From positions 14,911,713-14,975,712 of the forward strand of contig JAQNBH010000015.1 in assembly GCA_028752905.1 (NCBI GenBank): a stretch of DNA of 64,000 nt, given 5' to 3'. Below are positions 26,347-37,209 of this stretch, one piece after another. The position numbers were made by a program, and so were the translations under genes. The notes under the pieces were generated by a model. That model did not search any database, was not told the DNA's origin, and saw only the letters and a program-made list of their open reading frames with translations. This stretch comes from Cladorhizidae sp. MBARI D1340-BT2 (Eukaryota > Porifera > Demospongiae > Poecilosclerida > Cladorhizidae). The stretch's first letter is position 1; each line of letters starts with the position of its first letter.

Positions 26347-26743
26347 TTCAATAATAGAGCAAGGTTGATAGCTGAACATTATAGCTAGTTCTAGCTATTA
26401 TAATTTTGTATAGCTAGCTAGATATTATCATAAATTCTGGCGATAAAATATGGTATCTCTTTGTGACAGGTTCTGCCTCAGACCTGTAGGCCCAACTGGT
26501 CCAGTTTTCTCTCCTCCATTTCCACCAACTTCTTCTCCACTCTTGTAATCTCCTCCTCTCCTACCTTACTCTCCTCAAACTTCACATGAAATCCCGAGTC
26601 ATGGATGGGGCCATGGAGCCAAGGATGAGGTCCATTGACTATGACATGAATGAGAACGTGGATGAGGGCAGAGCCTATCAATCAGTCATGCTCCTAGACC
26701 ATCATCTTGTGCTTCTAGTCCATCAACTTCCCCTGATTGTGAT
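26347..26743. other. Short segment between hAT and piggyBac remains
   Basis: On the minus strand, 26478-26681 could encode a Glu/Lys-rich coiled-coil-like stretch (EEITRVEKKLVEMEERK). On the plus strand the same area leads into the frame that enters the 20-bp minisatellite. Neither is identifiable. Confidence 0.35.
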
Positions 26744-27517
26744 ACATCAACTGCTCCTGGCCCCCATCAACTGCTCCTGGCCCCCATCAACTGCTCCTGG
26801 TCCCCATCAACTGCTCCTGGCCCCCATCAACTGCTCCTGGCCCCCATCAACTGCTCCTGGTCCCCATCAAGTGCTCCTGGTCCCCATCAACTGCTCCTGG
26901 CCCCCATCAACTGCTCCTGGCCCCCATCAACTGCTCCTGGCCCCCATCAACTGCTCCTGGCCCCCATCAACTGCTCCTGGTCCCCATCAACTGCTCCTGG
27001 TCCCCATCAACTGCTCCTGGCCCCCATCAACTGCTCCTGCTGCTCCTGGCCCCCATCAACTGCTCCTGCTGCTCCTGGCCCCCATCAACTGCTCCTGGCC
27101 CCCATCAACTGCTCCTGGTACCCATCAACTGCTCCTGGTCCCCATCAACTGCTCCTGGTCCCCATCAACTGCTCCTGGTCCCCATCAACTGCTCCTGGCC
27201 CCCATCAACTGCTCCTGGTCCCCATCAACTGCTCCTGGCCCCCATCAACTGCTCCTGGCCCCCATCAACTGCTCCTGGCCCCCATCAACTGCTCCTGGCC
27301 CCCATCAACTGCTCCTGGTCCCCATCAACTGCTCCTGGTCCCCATCAACTGCTCCTGGCCCCCATCAACTGCTCCTGGCCCCCATCAACTGCTCCTGGCC
27401 CCCATCAACTGCTCCTGGTCCCCATCAACTGCTCCTGGTCCCCATCAACTGCTCCTGGTCCCCATCAACTGCTCCTGGCCCCCATCAACTGCTCCTGGTC
27501 CCCATCAACTGCTCCTA
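26744..27517. repeat. 20-bp minisatellite
   Basis: About 38 copies of CTCCTGGCCCCCATCAACTG, with CCC/TCC variation and two copies lengthened by an extra CTGCTG-type insertion near 27040 and 27065. With a 20-bp period and no stop in the plus strand, it gives an open frame (26586-27518, 310 codons) with a 20-residue superperiod (HQLLLAPINCSWPPSTAPGP). It lies where a piggyBac transposase would have its disordered acidic/Pro-Ser N-terminal region, so it may have expanded inside that gene. Confidence 0.95.
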
Positions 27518-27526
27518 GTGTTCCTG

Positions 27527-28252
27527 ATGGTCTGGATCTACTGGAGGTTCCTGGCATAAAGATGAGCCTCTAGTATGGCTTTTTACACCAGTTTACTCCT
27601 GGCCCTCACCAGAAGTCAAGTCATCAATGGTGCTCTATGTGCTGTTGACCTTCTCTCAAGTGTTTTTATTTATTTTTATTATATTTTTATTCTAAATTAA
27701 GTGTGGGACTTGGTAGAGGTTGAGACTAATAGATTTGCTGCACTAGAGGCTAACTCATCTGCCCGAACTTGTCAATGGCTGGCTGTATCTGTGGAAGAGA
27801 TGAAAGCCTTTGTTGATGTTTTGCTGGTCTTGGCATCTGGAAGCTTCCTTGACTGGAACTCTATTGGGCGACACTTCATCCGATCATTTTTACCAGGCAT
27901 TTCGAACATCATGTCAAGGATACGGTTTGAGCAAATTTTCAGATTTCTTCACTTGGAGTGACAACAGTAGTCGGCGGCAGCCACGTAACCACTTAAGAAG
28001 TGGTCTCACATTGATTTGAAGTGGAGTATCAGCTGTACCAAGCCTGCACCATCGATGAGACGTGATACCAATGGGTGTAATTCCAAATCTATACTGGCGA
28101 GGATAGCAGTAGTGATAGTGATGTGTGGTTGTGGTTCCAGAGTGGTATTGGACTTGATGAAGGTGTTTGAGGGTAGTAGGTTATTATATACTGATAATTA
28201 TTATACTCCCCCTGCCCTGTCAATCAAATGTTGGTATAAATTCATGTGGGAC
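27527..28252 (+). pseudogene. piggyBac transposase fragment (DDE_Tnp_1_7)
   Basis: The frame 27701-27961 carries VEVETNRFA, then W.AVSVEEMKAFVDVLL, then a segment ending RIRFEQIFRFLHLE. These are diagnostic of the piggyBac N-terminal catalytic region. After a shift the next frame continues SDNSSRR. Near 28040 a TIDET segment corresponds to the DDE-box Asp region. At 28081 FQIYTGE appears, then VVLDLMKVFEGS and LLYTDNYYTPPAL (about 28145-28220). At least three frameshifts and an internal deletion between the TIDET and FQIYTGE segments make it dead. No TTAA-flanked ends found. Confidence 0.85.
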
Positions 28253-28529
28253 AATACATTACAGTCATCATCATTTCCCCAAGGAGCTGGGCACAAAGTC
28301 TGCCATCCACAGCCGTTTTATCACTATAATTAGACTTTGTCGGTTGCGGTGTTGGTGGACAAGCTTTGCAGATAAGAAGGCAATGTGTGTGGTGTGTTTG
28401 GCTGCGGGTGTGGGAGCAGATGCCTCACATTCACCACACACTAGTTGCGTTTGCCCACTAGGTGATTTGCTCGTGAGCCATTTGAACCTTGGTGGAAGGG
28501 AACCTCTGACCTTGTGACCTCACTTTGTT

Positions 28530-29920
28530 TGTCTTGTATCTTCTGCTGTTTGTGGTTTTGTGTTGTACAGCCTTTTTGTGTTTGTCTTGTCTTTTATGTT
28601 GTTCTGTGTTTGTCTTGTCTTGTATGTTGTTTCCTGTCTTGTATGTTGTTCTGTGTTTGTCTTTTATGTTGTTCTGTGTTTGTCTTGTGTTGTATGTTGT
28701 TCTGTGTTTGTCTTGTGTTGTTCTGTGTTTATCTTGTGTTGTATGTTGTTCTGTGTTTGTCTTTTATGTTCTGTGTTTGTCTTGTCTTGTATGTTGTTCT
28801 GTGTTTGTCTTGCCTAGTATGTTGTTCTGTTTGTTGTTCTGTGTTTGTTTTGTGTTGTTCTGTGTTTGTTTTGTGTTGTTCTGTGTTTGTTTTGTGTTAT
28901 TCTGTGTTTGTCTTGTGTTGTTCTGTGTTTGTATTGTGTTGTTCTGTGTTTGTCTTGTGTTGTTCTGTGTTTGTTTTGTGTTGTTCTGTGTTTGTATTGT
29001 GTTGTTCTGTGTTTGTTTTGTGTTGTTCTGTGTTTGTCTTGTGTTGTTCTGTGTTTGTCTTGTGTTGTTCTGTGTTTGTCTTGTGTTGTTCTGTGTTTGT
29101 TTTGTGTTGTTCTGTGTTTGTCTTGTGTTGTTCTGTGTTTGTCTTGTGTTGTTCTGTATTTGTCTTGTGTTCTGTGTTTGTATTGTGTTGTGTTTGTCTT
29201 GTGTTGTATGTTGTTCTGTTTGTTGTTCTGTGTTTGTCTTGTGTTGTTCTGTGTTTGTCTTGTGTTGTTCTGTGTTTGTCTTGTGTTGTTCTGTGTTTGT
29301 ATTGTGTTGTTCTGTGTTTGTCTTGTGTTGTTCTGTGTTTGTTTTGTGTTGTTCTGTGTTTGTATTGTGTTGTTCTGTGTTTGTTTTGTGTTGTTCTGTG
29401 TTTGTCTTGTGTTGTTCTGTGTTTGTCTTGTGTTGTTCTGTGTTTGTCTTGTGTTGTTCTGTGTTTGTTTTGTGTTGTTCTGTGTTTGTCTTGTGTTGTT
29501 CTGTGTTTGTCTTGTGTTGTTCTGTGTTTGTTTTGTGTTGTTCTGTGTTTGTCTTGTGTTGTTCTGTGTTTGTTTTGTGTTGTTCTGTGTTTGTCTTGTG
29601 TTGTTCTGTGTTTGTCTTGTGTTGTTCTGTGTTTGTCTTGTGTTGTTCTGTATTTGTCTTGTGTTGTTCTGTGTTTGTATTGTGTTGTGTTTGTCTTGTG
29701 TTGTATGTTGTTCTGTTTGTTGTTCTGTGTTTGTCTTGTGTTGTTCTGTGTTTGTATTGTGTTGTTCTGTGTTTGTCTTGTGTTGTTCTGTGTTTGTCTT
29801 GTGTTGTTCTGTGTTTGTCTTGTGTTGTTCTGTGTTTGTTTTGTGTTGTTCTGTGTTTGTATTGTGTTGTTCTGTGTTTGTCTTGTGTTGTTCTGTGTTT
29901 GTCTTGTGTTGTTCTGTGTT
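28530..29920. repeat. 21-bp minisatellite with higher-order structure
   Basis: About 66 copies of TTGTTCTGTGTTTGTCTTGTG-like units of 21 bp, with C/T/A variation at TTGT(C/T/A)TTG. A marker segment, TTGTATGTTGTTCTGTTTG, recurs at 29204 and 29701 (497 bp apart), with a related one near 28818, so blocks of units have been duplicated. Long frames are open on both strands: plus reads VVLCLSC repeats, minus (28814-29965) reads an N/Q/T-rich NNTRQTQ heptad. I treat them as repeat by-products. Confidence 0.95.
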
Positions 29921-29946
29921 ATTTGTGTGTCTGTCTCTGTGTATAA

Positions 29947-30866
29947 TAATATATATTGCATTCATGTGTCTTGTGTTCTGTGTGTCTTTGTGTAGTGCTA
30001 TTATGTGTATGTCTTTGTTATGCCTAACTTGCAGGCATTCTCTGCTCTCTTGAGCCCGAGATTTCTTTTGAAGTTTGGTAGCATTTTTTGTAACGACTCA
30101 GTTCTTACTATAATTTATAAAATACTATTTTCTGTCTCATGTCTTGTATGTGTGTGTGTGTCAGGACATGTGTGGTGAGACTATACCAGCCGGACCTCCT
30201 GAGGGGGTCCAGCCAAGGCAGCTGTAGATGCTTTCATATTACATATAAGGGAAATAAAATGCTTCAAGTGCTCAGTTTCCAGGAGAAAATTTACATCTCT
30301 CGTTTTAGCTGGATTTCCTTGTAGTGAGTGCTGCTAGGCTATCGTCTTGGCTGACGTAGTTGATTTTCTATGATACGCATGAAAAAGGTTACAAGAATTG
30401 TTTAGCTAATGCAATAACTTAACTATGGTTTGTTTATGGGAATCGTTTTCCGCCACAAGATTCAATAGTTCATGGGCTACAACTTTTGGTATGTAATTCA
30501 TACTTAGTTGACAAATCTGTTGGTCAAATATTGAAGTGAAGTGAGGAGAATATTATAAACATATTCCCATTTTGTGGTTTAGTTGGTACATTTCTCGGCT
30601 ACTGATTTTTGTACTGAATATAATGTCATCAATATTTCTTCATAAAGTTGGTGACGAGAGAGTTACTAGTGGTTGGGTTTGGGGTGTTGTGTTTGAAGTT
30701 CGTAAATCGATGAGTGCCTGGTCAAAATTCACATTCAATTAGTTATTGAGCACGAGTTGACACATATTGATAACAGCTCGATGTCAAGTGACATGATGCA
30801 GAGGTCTACAGGTACAGAAGGAGACAAAAAAAATCCAGTTCCATTGCATTAACTTAACTTTGGCGT
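29947..30866. other. Unannotated sequence
   Basis: AT-rich with a short GT run near 30150. Nothing supportable. Confidence 0.5.
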
Positions 30867-31199
30867 TTAAATAACAACCCTATTCCAACGGCGAAGAATC
30901 TTCTTTTCTTTTTTTTGCATTTCGAATCGTTCACTGTTCAATTTCTTCGCCCTTGTTCGCGCGAACCTCGTGTGCTTCAAGTTCAATCCAGCTTCGTGCT
31001 CCAGCTGCTTCAAGTTCATTTGTTGTTCGGCAGCCTCACTTCTTGTACCATTCATAATGTCATTCAGCAGTTTCTCAATTCTTGTACCGTTCATAATGTC
31101 GTTTGGCAGTGAAAAACCCTTGATGTTAATGCCAGCCTCGAAGAAATAGAGGAGCAGATGAAACTGACCGACGAAATGACAGTCAACTAGCTCCAGCAT
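30867..31199 (-). CDS. Unrecognised 110-codon open frame
   Basis: An open frame containing a 39-bp (13-codon) direct tandem duplication, so LNDIMNGTR occurs twice (31040-31100). The C-terminal half is Arg/Lys-rich (ARTRAKKLNSERFEMQKKEKK). I do not recognise it and see no splice or promoter context. The in-frame repeat length is weak evidence that it was coding. Confidence 0.2.
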   Translation of the reverse strand: MLELVDCHFVGQFHLLLYFFEAGINIKGFSLPNDIMNGTRIEKLLNDIMNGTRSEAAEQQMNLKQLEHEAGLNLKHTRFARTRAKKLNSERFEMQKKEKKILRRWNRVVI

Positions 31200-32301
31200 C
31201 TGCTACAGACCAAGCAAGGACCGCTCTAGGATAAACCTTCCTAGGTAGCTCCTACTGTCAGCTTGTCAGACTCACGGAACAACATAAGCAGTCTGTCATT
31301 TCTAAGCTTAGTTTAGCTGACAACCTGGTTTAAGCTTACAGTTTATAAGCTGGTTTGGCTTACTAAGGAAGCTTGAATGATGAGCTTATTTTTTAAATTT
31401 GAAGGGTATGCTCAAGAGCATAGCTTGGCCTTGGCTGTGGTTTGGGGGCTTGAAGGACCAGCTTAACATAGGCTAAGACTTTTTAAGACATAGATAGTCT
31501 TTTGACTGCTTAGCTTACTCCTTAGCAAGCTTAGCATACTCCTTAGCAAGCTTAGCTCGAGTCTGTGAAACATTTGATTTCCAAATCTTAAAGGTAAGGT
31601 AATATATCTCTTCCCTTCCCTACTTTTCCAGAAGATTTGAGTGAATCTGGCATTTTCTTGGGGAGGTGACTTGTGGCTTAGGGGACGTTATATGAACTGA
31701 TGAATACAGTCCAACTCGAGATCTATAGACTACACTCAATTGTTGTTGTACTTATTCACTGGTAGTTCATGCACATAATTATATAAAATTGCTATGATTT
31801 TTGTTCACTGGTGTAAGATTACCATAATCATTGAGCAATTAGCATGCATAACTATCACCAGTGAACTTTCATGACAATTAACACAGTAAGGCTTGTGTTA
31901 TTGGTTGGCTTTCACAACCATGAGTACCCAATTGGCAGGATACATTTTTGGTGTGAAGCGTCTCGTATATTTGAAAGCTATAACCAAGTGTTGGTGTTTC
32001 TCAGTGTGTCACCATTTCTCTGACAATTGCAAAAAAAAATTTGTTAAAGTGTTCATTAAAAGACCTCTTCATATAATAGATAACAGTCGGTTACAAAACT
32101 AACACTATTTATATAATTTTCCATGTCATTGCCTGTTTTGCGAGCATAAACACTTGTATGTTTGCTGGATCAACTCCAAACGCTTCTCCCGTACAAAGCT
32201 CAAATTCAATAGGGTCCATGAAGAGGTAAGTAGTTGGAACCAGCGAATGTAGGGGAGATGTAGACTAGTATGTGTAGGTTGATGATGCCATCAAGGACAA
32301 C
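31200..32301. other. Unannotated sequence rich in AAGCTTAG words
   Basis: 31290-31560 is rich in AGCTTA/TAAGCT words, probably a degenerate short repeat. No gene supported. Confidence 0.45.
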
Positions 32302-32529
32302 TTACTCAACGATAAAAGTCTGAGGTCCTGTTGCATGCACAGCAAAACATATTAAAGACATCCACCATGCAATGGAGGAATGCATTGCAGAAAGTTTACA
32401 CTCCTGATGGAACTTTTCCACTCTTACAGTGCACCTGTCGCCAAACACATTGACCCATCCTCCACCATATTTAGGGTCACCACTTACACCGAGTTCTCCA
32501 TTGGGCAAAATATCTCGTGGTCTATACAT
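32302..32529 (-). CDS. Unrecognised 75-codon open frame, possible exon
   Basis: Starts with a Met-Tyr-Arg-Pro stretch and contains SGDPKYGGGWVNVFGDRC, compositionally protein-like and followed by a hydrophobic region. No family recognised and no splice signals confirmed. Confidence 0.25.
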   Translation of the reverse strand: MYRPRDILPNGELGVSGDPKYGGGWVNVFGDRCTVRVEKFHQECKLSAMHSSIAWWMSLICFAVHATGPQTFIVE

Positions 32530-32574
32530 GGTTGATGTGAGGCCTATAATTAGATGTGGCTTGTTAAGAGGTTA

Positions 32575-32830
32575 AGTTTTCTAAGGCAAGTCCTGCTAAG
32601 CTACTAGATTTTCTGTAAAATCTTCAACCTTTCTAAGGCAAGGCCTGCTAAGCTACTCTGTGAAATATCTCTAAGGCAAGGCTTGCTAGCTACTAGAGGT
32701 TCTGTGAGGGCTTTAAAAAGCTAAGCTACTCTGTGAAATCTCTCTGAGACAAGGCTTGCTAGCTACTAGAGGTTCTGTGAGGGCTTTAAAAAGGGGCTTG
32801 TTTTACAAGCCTTTGTCTACATCAGCTAAC
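32575..32830. repeat. Degenerate short tandem repeat
   Basis: Four imperfect copies of a module containing CTAAGGCAAGGC(C/T)TGCTA and GCTACT. The last two also share TAGAGGTTCTGTGAGGGCTTTAAAAAG, about 75 bp apart. Function unknown. Confidence 0.7.
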
Positions 32831-33212
32831 ACTATGCTTAGGAAACCTAACCTCTACAAAACTATATAAAGCTTTGTCTAATGCATCTTGGCTACACAGT
32901 GTAGCAATGAACTGGAAGGCAAAGCTACTAATACTGAGTAGAGTGTTAGACCTGAAGGACAGACACTAGTGGGCACAGGCGAAATGGTTAGAAAGAGAAA
33001 TGACTACTTGATTGGCAATATGACATCTGGGAAGAAGAAAACAAAAAAGTGGAGCAAAAAAAACACTCGCTAGATTTAGCTTGTTGTAAACAGCTGGGGC
33101 ACCTGCCCCATGTGTGCGTGAACTTGTGCGCACACGTTTATATATATATAAAAAGTGCAAGATTTAAGAAAAATTGAAACGTAAACTTAATGGCGTTTGT
33201 TTTGCATTATCC

Positions 33213-33567
33213 TGTTGAGGATTCTTATTCCTGATACGTACTTACTCTCAGAGTAGAATAAGATCAAGTATTATTAACAGTAGAGCAGAGGTAGAGCAGA
33301 GGTAGAGTTGCACAATCACGGACTGATCTGCTGGGTTCCATAGACTGGCTCCCTTTAAATAGACTGCCAGCCAAGAACCCAGGCAAGACCTTATGGTAAA
33401 ATGCATAACTAAGTAGCCAGGCTGGTCCTGATCACGAGACTCGACGTGTCATGATGAAGGAATGTGCGTGGGTTGCATGCTAAGTATATGCACCATTACA
33501 TCATTCGTAGTCTATTTATAGTGTTCAACATTGTTAGGGGTAATTTGAGCTTCAGGGATCCCCAACA
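33213..33567 (-). repeat. 3' LTR of element A
   Basis: Begins TGTTG and ends CAACA on the plus strand, the short inverted termini of an LTR. It is about 90% alike to 38454-38805, with small indels (a duplicated AGAGCAGAGGT near 33285; extra CCAGCC in the other copy). The divergence implies an old insertion. Confidence 0.93.
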
Positions 33568-33585
33568 CTCCTCCCCTCCCCCTCT
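33568..33585 (-). other. Polypurine tract of element A
   Basis: On the minus strand AGAGGGGGAGGGGAGGAG lies directly before the TGTTGG of the 3' LTR. This is the expected plus-strand primer site. Confidence 0.85.
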
Positions 33586-33589
33586 GCAG

Positions 33590-34030
33590 CGAAGCTGGGA
33601 GATGGGACGTGGACGACATCCACTGTCCAGACCTGCCTCGACAGTCCATCGCCATTGCCGTTGTCGGCACCTGGACGGTGGATGACGAACGGTTGAAGAC
33701 GGAGTGACCACCTCGTCAGTTGGCCTCCGATATCTCTCATGTTGTGAAGATACCGGAGGCAGCTGTGATCGGTCACAACCGTAAATCTGACTCCTGTCAA
33801 GTAGATGGCGAAGTGATGGATGCCATCGACTATGGCGAGGCACTCGTGTTCTACAGCTGCATAGTTTCTTTTGCGTTGGCACAGCTTCCTCGAGTAAAAG
33901 GCGACTGGTTTGTTGCCGTTTTCTGCAGACTTCTGGCTTAGGACTGCCCCAATGCCGCCCCAATGCCAACGTCAGAGATGTCCGTCTGCAGGGTGAAGGG
34001 TAGCGAGTAGTTCAGTCCCCTTGCAGTACG
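33590..34030 (-). pseudogene. RNase H domain of element A
   Basis: Near 34000 the minus strand reads LQTDISDVGIGA, the first catalytic Asp region, followed by a local duplication of GGCATTGGGGC that shifts the frame. The C-terminal part reads VVTDHSCLRYL and ends GADNGNGDGLSRQ, typical of gypsy RNase H. It is the last domain before the polypurine tract, confirming that integrase is not downstream. Confidence 0.85.
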
Positions 34031-34159
34031 GGTTCCGATGCCTTCAAGGCCTGAAATGAAGTTTCATAGATATCCTCCCACGTTACCTTGTCAGGGAGTT
34101 CCTTTTTGGTCAGATCAGTAGTGGGGTGGACAAGGTGGCAAAATGGGCAAAGCATCTAT

Positions 34160-35090
34160 AGTACCCAGATTATCCGAGAAAGGTTCGGACATCTTTTTTG
34201 GTCTTGGGGCATAGGAAGTCCTTCACAGCAGCAATCTTCCCGTCATCTGGCCTGACCCAGCCGTGTCCAATGTGGTGTCCTAGGTAGGTGCACTCAGCCA
34301 TTCCGAGCTGGCACTTGGAGTAAGCCCAGCGTCTCTGAGATAGGTAAAGGTGGTAGTAAGGTGGTTGACATGCTCGGGCCATGACGCACTGAAGACTACA
34401 ACGTCATCCATATAAGCACATGCATATATGGAAATATCACCAAATACTCTGTTCACGAGCCTCTGGAACGTGGCAGGTGCCCCAACCAGACCAAAGGGCA
34501 TCACCGTGAACTCATACTTGCCGCAGGGTGTGGTGAAGGTTGTCTTCACACACGATCCCTCAGCCACGGGCACTTGCCGGTAACTCCTTGTTAGGTCGAT
34601 CGTCAATGAACTGGTCTCCTGCCAGTCCATCCAGAAGATCTTCCACCCTGGGCATCGGGAAGGGGTCAGGACGGGTCACCGCATTTGAATTTACGATAGT
34701 TTACGCATAAGCGCATGACCCATCCTTCTTAGGTACCAGCACAATTGGTGATGCCCAAGGGCTTGTGCTCCCATTTACCAGTCCTGCCCGCAGCAGAGTA
34801 GCTATCTCCTCTTTCACCAGCTTCAGTCTACAAGGTGGTGACTCACCAATATCAATGTGGATTTCAGCCAGGGTGGTTAGTCCTGGATGATCTGTGAAAA
34901 TCTGTTGGTTGCCTGCGACAAGGTCAGCGATGACAAGGTCAGCGAGCTCCCTCTTCTGGTCATCCTGGAGCTCAGAGTTGGGGGTAGGTAGGTAGTATGA
35001 GTTAGATGGAGGAGTCCAGGAGGAATCTCCTCGTGAGAGAGTCAGTGGATGAGAACCCCCACCAGGCACACTGCCGAGGGCAACTCCCAT
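34160..35090 (-). pseudogene. Reverse transcriptase of element A
   Basis: In order on the minus strand: a leader ending HIDIGESPPCRLKL, fingers with GLVNGSTSPWASPIVLVPKKDG (about 34700-34800), LTIDLTRSYRQVPV, FTVMPFGLVGAPATFQRLVN, and the catalytic YMDD at 34403-34414, then a thumb with YLGHHIGHGWVRPD (about 34270). At least three frame changes separate these pieces, with a stop just after KKDGSCAYA. The sequence is Ty3/gypsy-type. Confidence 0.93.
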
Positions 35091-35109
35091 CTAAACGGAG
35101 CATATTTAC

Positions 35110-36240
35110 ATAAAAGGTCTGTAATCCTCTTTTACCTCTGTGAGTACGGATCCTGTAGGTGGTAGGGGAGAGCACCTCGATGATGGGGAAGGGGCCTGAC
35201 CACTCCGCCAACAATTTGTTGGTGGAAGTAGGAAGAAGTACAAGCACCAGGTTGTCCTATAGAAAGAATCTCTCCTTGGCCTTCTCGTCAAACCACTTCT
35301 TCATGCTGTCCTTTGAGTCTTGCTCGTTGGTGATGGCGATATCCTTTGCATGTCTGAGGCTATACATGTGCAGTAAGTAGGAGGCCACACTCTCTGGGAC
35401 GTCCTTGGGTTCTAACCAGTCTTCACTCGGGATGTCGAGTGGACCATGGGGGTTTCTGCCGAAAACCAGTTAAAATGAGCTGCTGCTGTGTGGTATCTCT
35501 CGGAAGGCGAATAGTAGGTAAGGTATAGTTTTGTGCCATTGATCTCGGAACTGCTCGACATACTTGCGTAGGCTGCTCTTAAGGTTGGTGTTGTATCGCT
35601 CCACCATTCCGTCGGTCTCTGAGTGGTGGTGTTCTAATGGAGTGAATTCCCAAGAAACGGTAGAGTTCTTCCATTAGTGTGCTGCAAAAATTACTCCCTC
35701 AGTCAGTTAAGATTTCCCGAGGGATGCCGAATCTTGAGATAAAGCTGACCAGTGCCTCCACCACATCGGCACTGGTCGTGGTGCATAGGGGAACTGCCTC
35801 TGGATATCTTGACCCATAGTCGACGATAGTAAGTATATACTTGTGGCCGTCTTCTGTCCTGGGGTAGAAGGCAACCATGTCCATGGCCAGGCATGTAAAG
35901 GGTGTGGGGATGATGGGGAGTGGCATAAGGGAGCCTTCCGGTGTTTGCTACTTGCTGTGCATTGGCAGACCTAGCGTCTTCTGCGCATGTCTGCCACATC
36001 ATCCCCGACACCTAGCCAGAAGCAACGCCTCAGGATGTGATCAGTAGTTCTTTGTTTTCCGAAGTGCCCGGCAAGGGGAATGTAGTGGGTCAGTCGAAGG
36101 ACTTTCTCTCTGTACATTCGAGGTAAAATAAGTTGCCTTACTGACTCACTCTGACGGTGTGGTGTCCAGTTTCGGAACAGCAGCCCATCAACGATGAAGA
36201 ACGGCATTTCCAGCATCACACTTTCTTCTGATGAGAGCAA
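35110..36240 (-). pseudogene. Integrase of element A, upstream of RT
   Basis: The N-terminal zinc region is at 35971-36240 (LTHYIPLAGHFGKQRTTDHI and following); its Cys pair is damaged by a frameshift. The catalytic core at 35500-35926 has AMDMVAFYPRTEDG with the first Asp, TIVDYGSRYPEAVPL, and ILTD with the second Asp, immediately followed by a stop at 35699 where the family continues GSNF. The C-terminal module with EWSGPFPIIEVLSPTTYRI (about 35120-35225) is the GPF-type end. It precedes the RT in the direction of transcription. Confidence 0.9.
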
Positions 36241-36249
36241 GGAAGGGAA

Positions 36250-36840
36250 GGGTCTTCATGCTGAGGTGCAGATCCGCCATCGAGTTCAGGGAGTCTGGAC
36301 CACGTCTGTGCATGTTGTCTCTTGGCGACCTGCCTCTCGTCCTTAGAGCGTCTGGTCTTGGTAGAGGCTTGATGAAACATGTCATCCGAGAACTCGGGTA
36401 GGTCCACGGGTGGGTGTGCTGGATCGGTGGGAGGTGGAGTATCACTCTTCATGCCTCTCTCCTTGGCTGAGAAGGGCTCTTCCTCTTCAGACATCTGGAC
36501 AGACTCCCTCTCTGAGGTGGAGGAAGAGGAAGGGGAAGACTGACTCACCAGCAGCTGGTCAACCTGCCTCGGTGGTCGGTCTCCTGGGTCGATTCATCGG
36601 ACTCTTGAGTGATGAACCTGTGCACTGACACCTCTCTTGGCTTGCCTCGGTGCACCTCTCTGGAAGACTGGTGGGGTCTTCTCGCCCGTACTTGTGCCGC
36701 TCTGCCTCGGAGCTGGGAAGTGGTCGGAGAGCTGCGGAGTCTTCCGAGTTGCTCCTCTCTCTGTATGTGGCAGGTCTCTGGACTTTCCTTAGAGAATGTT
36801 GAGGTGGTGTGGTGATCTTCCTTCCCTGATCTGCATGTGA
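36250..36840 (-). pseudogene. Protease-integrase linker of element A
   Basis: Ser/Glu/Pro-rich low-complexity coding (for example SSPSSSSTSERESVQMSEEEE near 36520) in shifting frames between protease and integrase. No recognisable domain; probably the spacer region of the polyprotein. Confidence 0.5.
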
Positions 36841-37140
36841 AAAGAGATCGCTGACATATTGGGTATCTATCCCTAAGATACCGTCAAAGGATATGTTTGG
36901 GTTAACAGCCACTGTGGCTGCCCTGGTCTGTCCAGGGATGGTGAGGTTGATGGCAGTAAAGGATATATTTGGGTTAACAGCCACTGTGGCTGCCCTGGTC
37001 TGTCCCTGGATGGTGAGGTTGATGGTAGTAGTTGGATACTTTGGGACTTTGTATTGGCCCCAGAGATAAAGTCATAACCTTGCTTCTTAAAATCCTTCTC
37101 CAATCATGGATGAATCTGGGTGCCTGTGTCCACCAATATG
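36841..37140 (-). pseudogene. Aspartic protease of element A
   Basis: ILVDTGT, the retropepsin active site, is encoded at 37119-37139, but a stop follows about six codons later. The end of the domain reads FDGILGID (36850-36888), the conserved second half. Between them 36886-37030 holds a 72-bp (24-codon) tandem duplication, so the segment TIPGQTRAATVAVNPNISF occurs twice. Confidence 0.8.
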
Positions 37141-37209
37141 TGACTCCATCCACTGCACCTGAAAGGGTGGGAAGGAAATAAGTATTGCTCTGACAACTAA
37201 CCAAACATT

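Noticed and set aside
22943..26354. 8-bp target duplication of hAT element 1
   Set aside because: ATATTCAA on the left and TTCAATAA on the right are not identical; only TTCAA is shared, so no duplication is claimed.
28514..30053. Long Cys/Val/Leu or Asn/Gln/Thr proteins of 350-490 codons
   Set aside because: Several overlapping frames on both strands are open for the same reason: a 21-bp repeat free of stops. Reported only as a repeat.
33464..36815. Plus-strand open frames of 60-80 codons across element A
   Set aside because: They are antisense to recognisable retroelement domains and have no motifs of their own.
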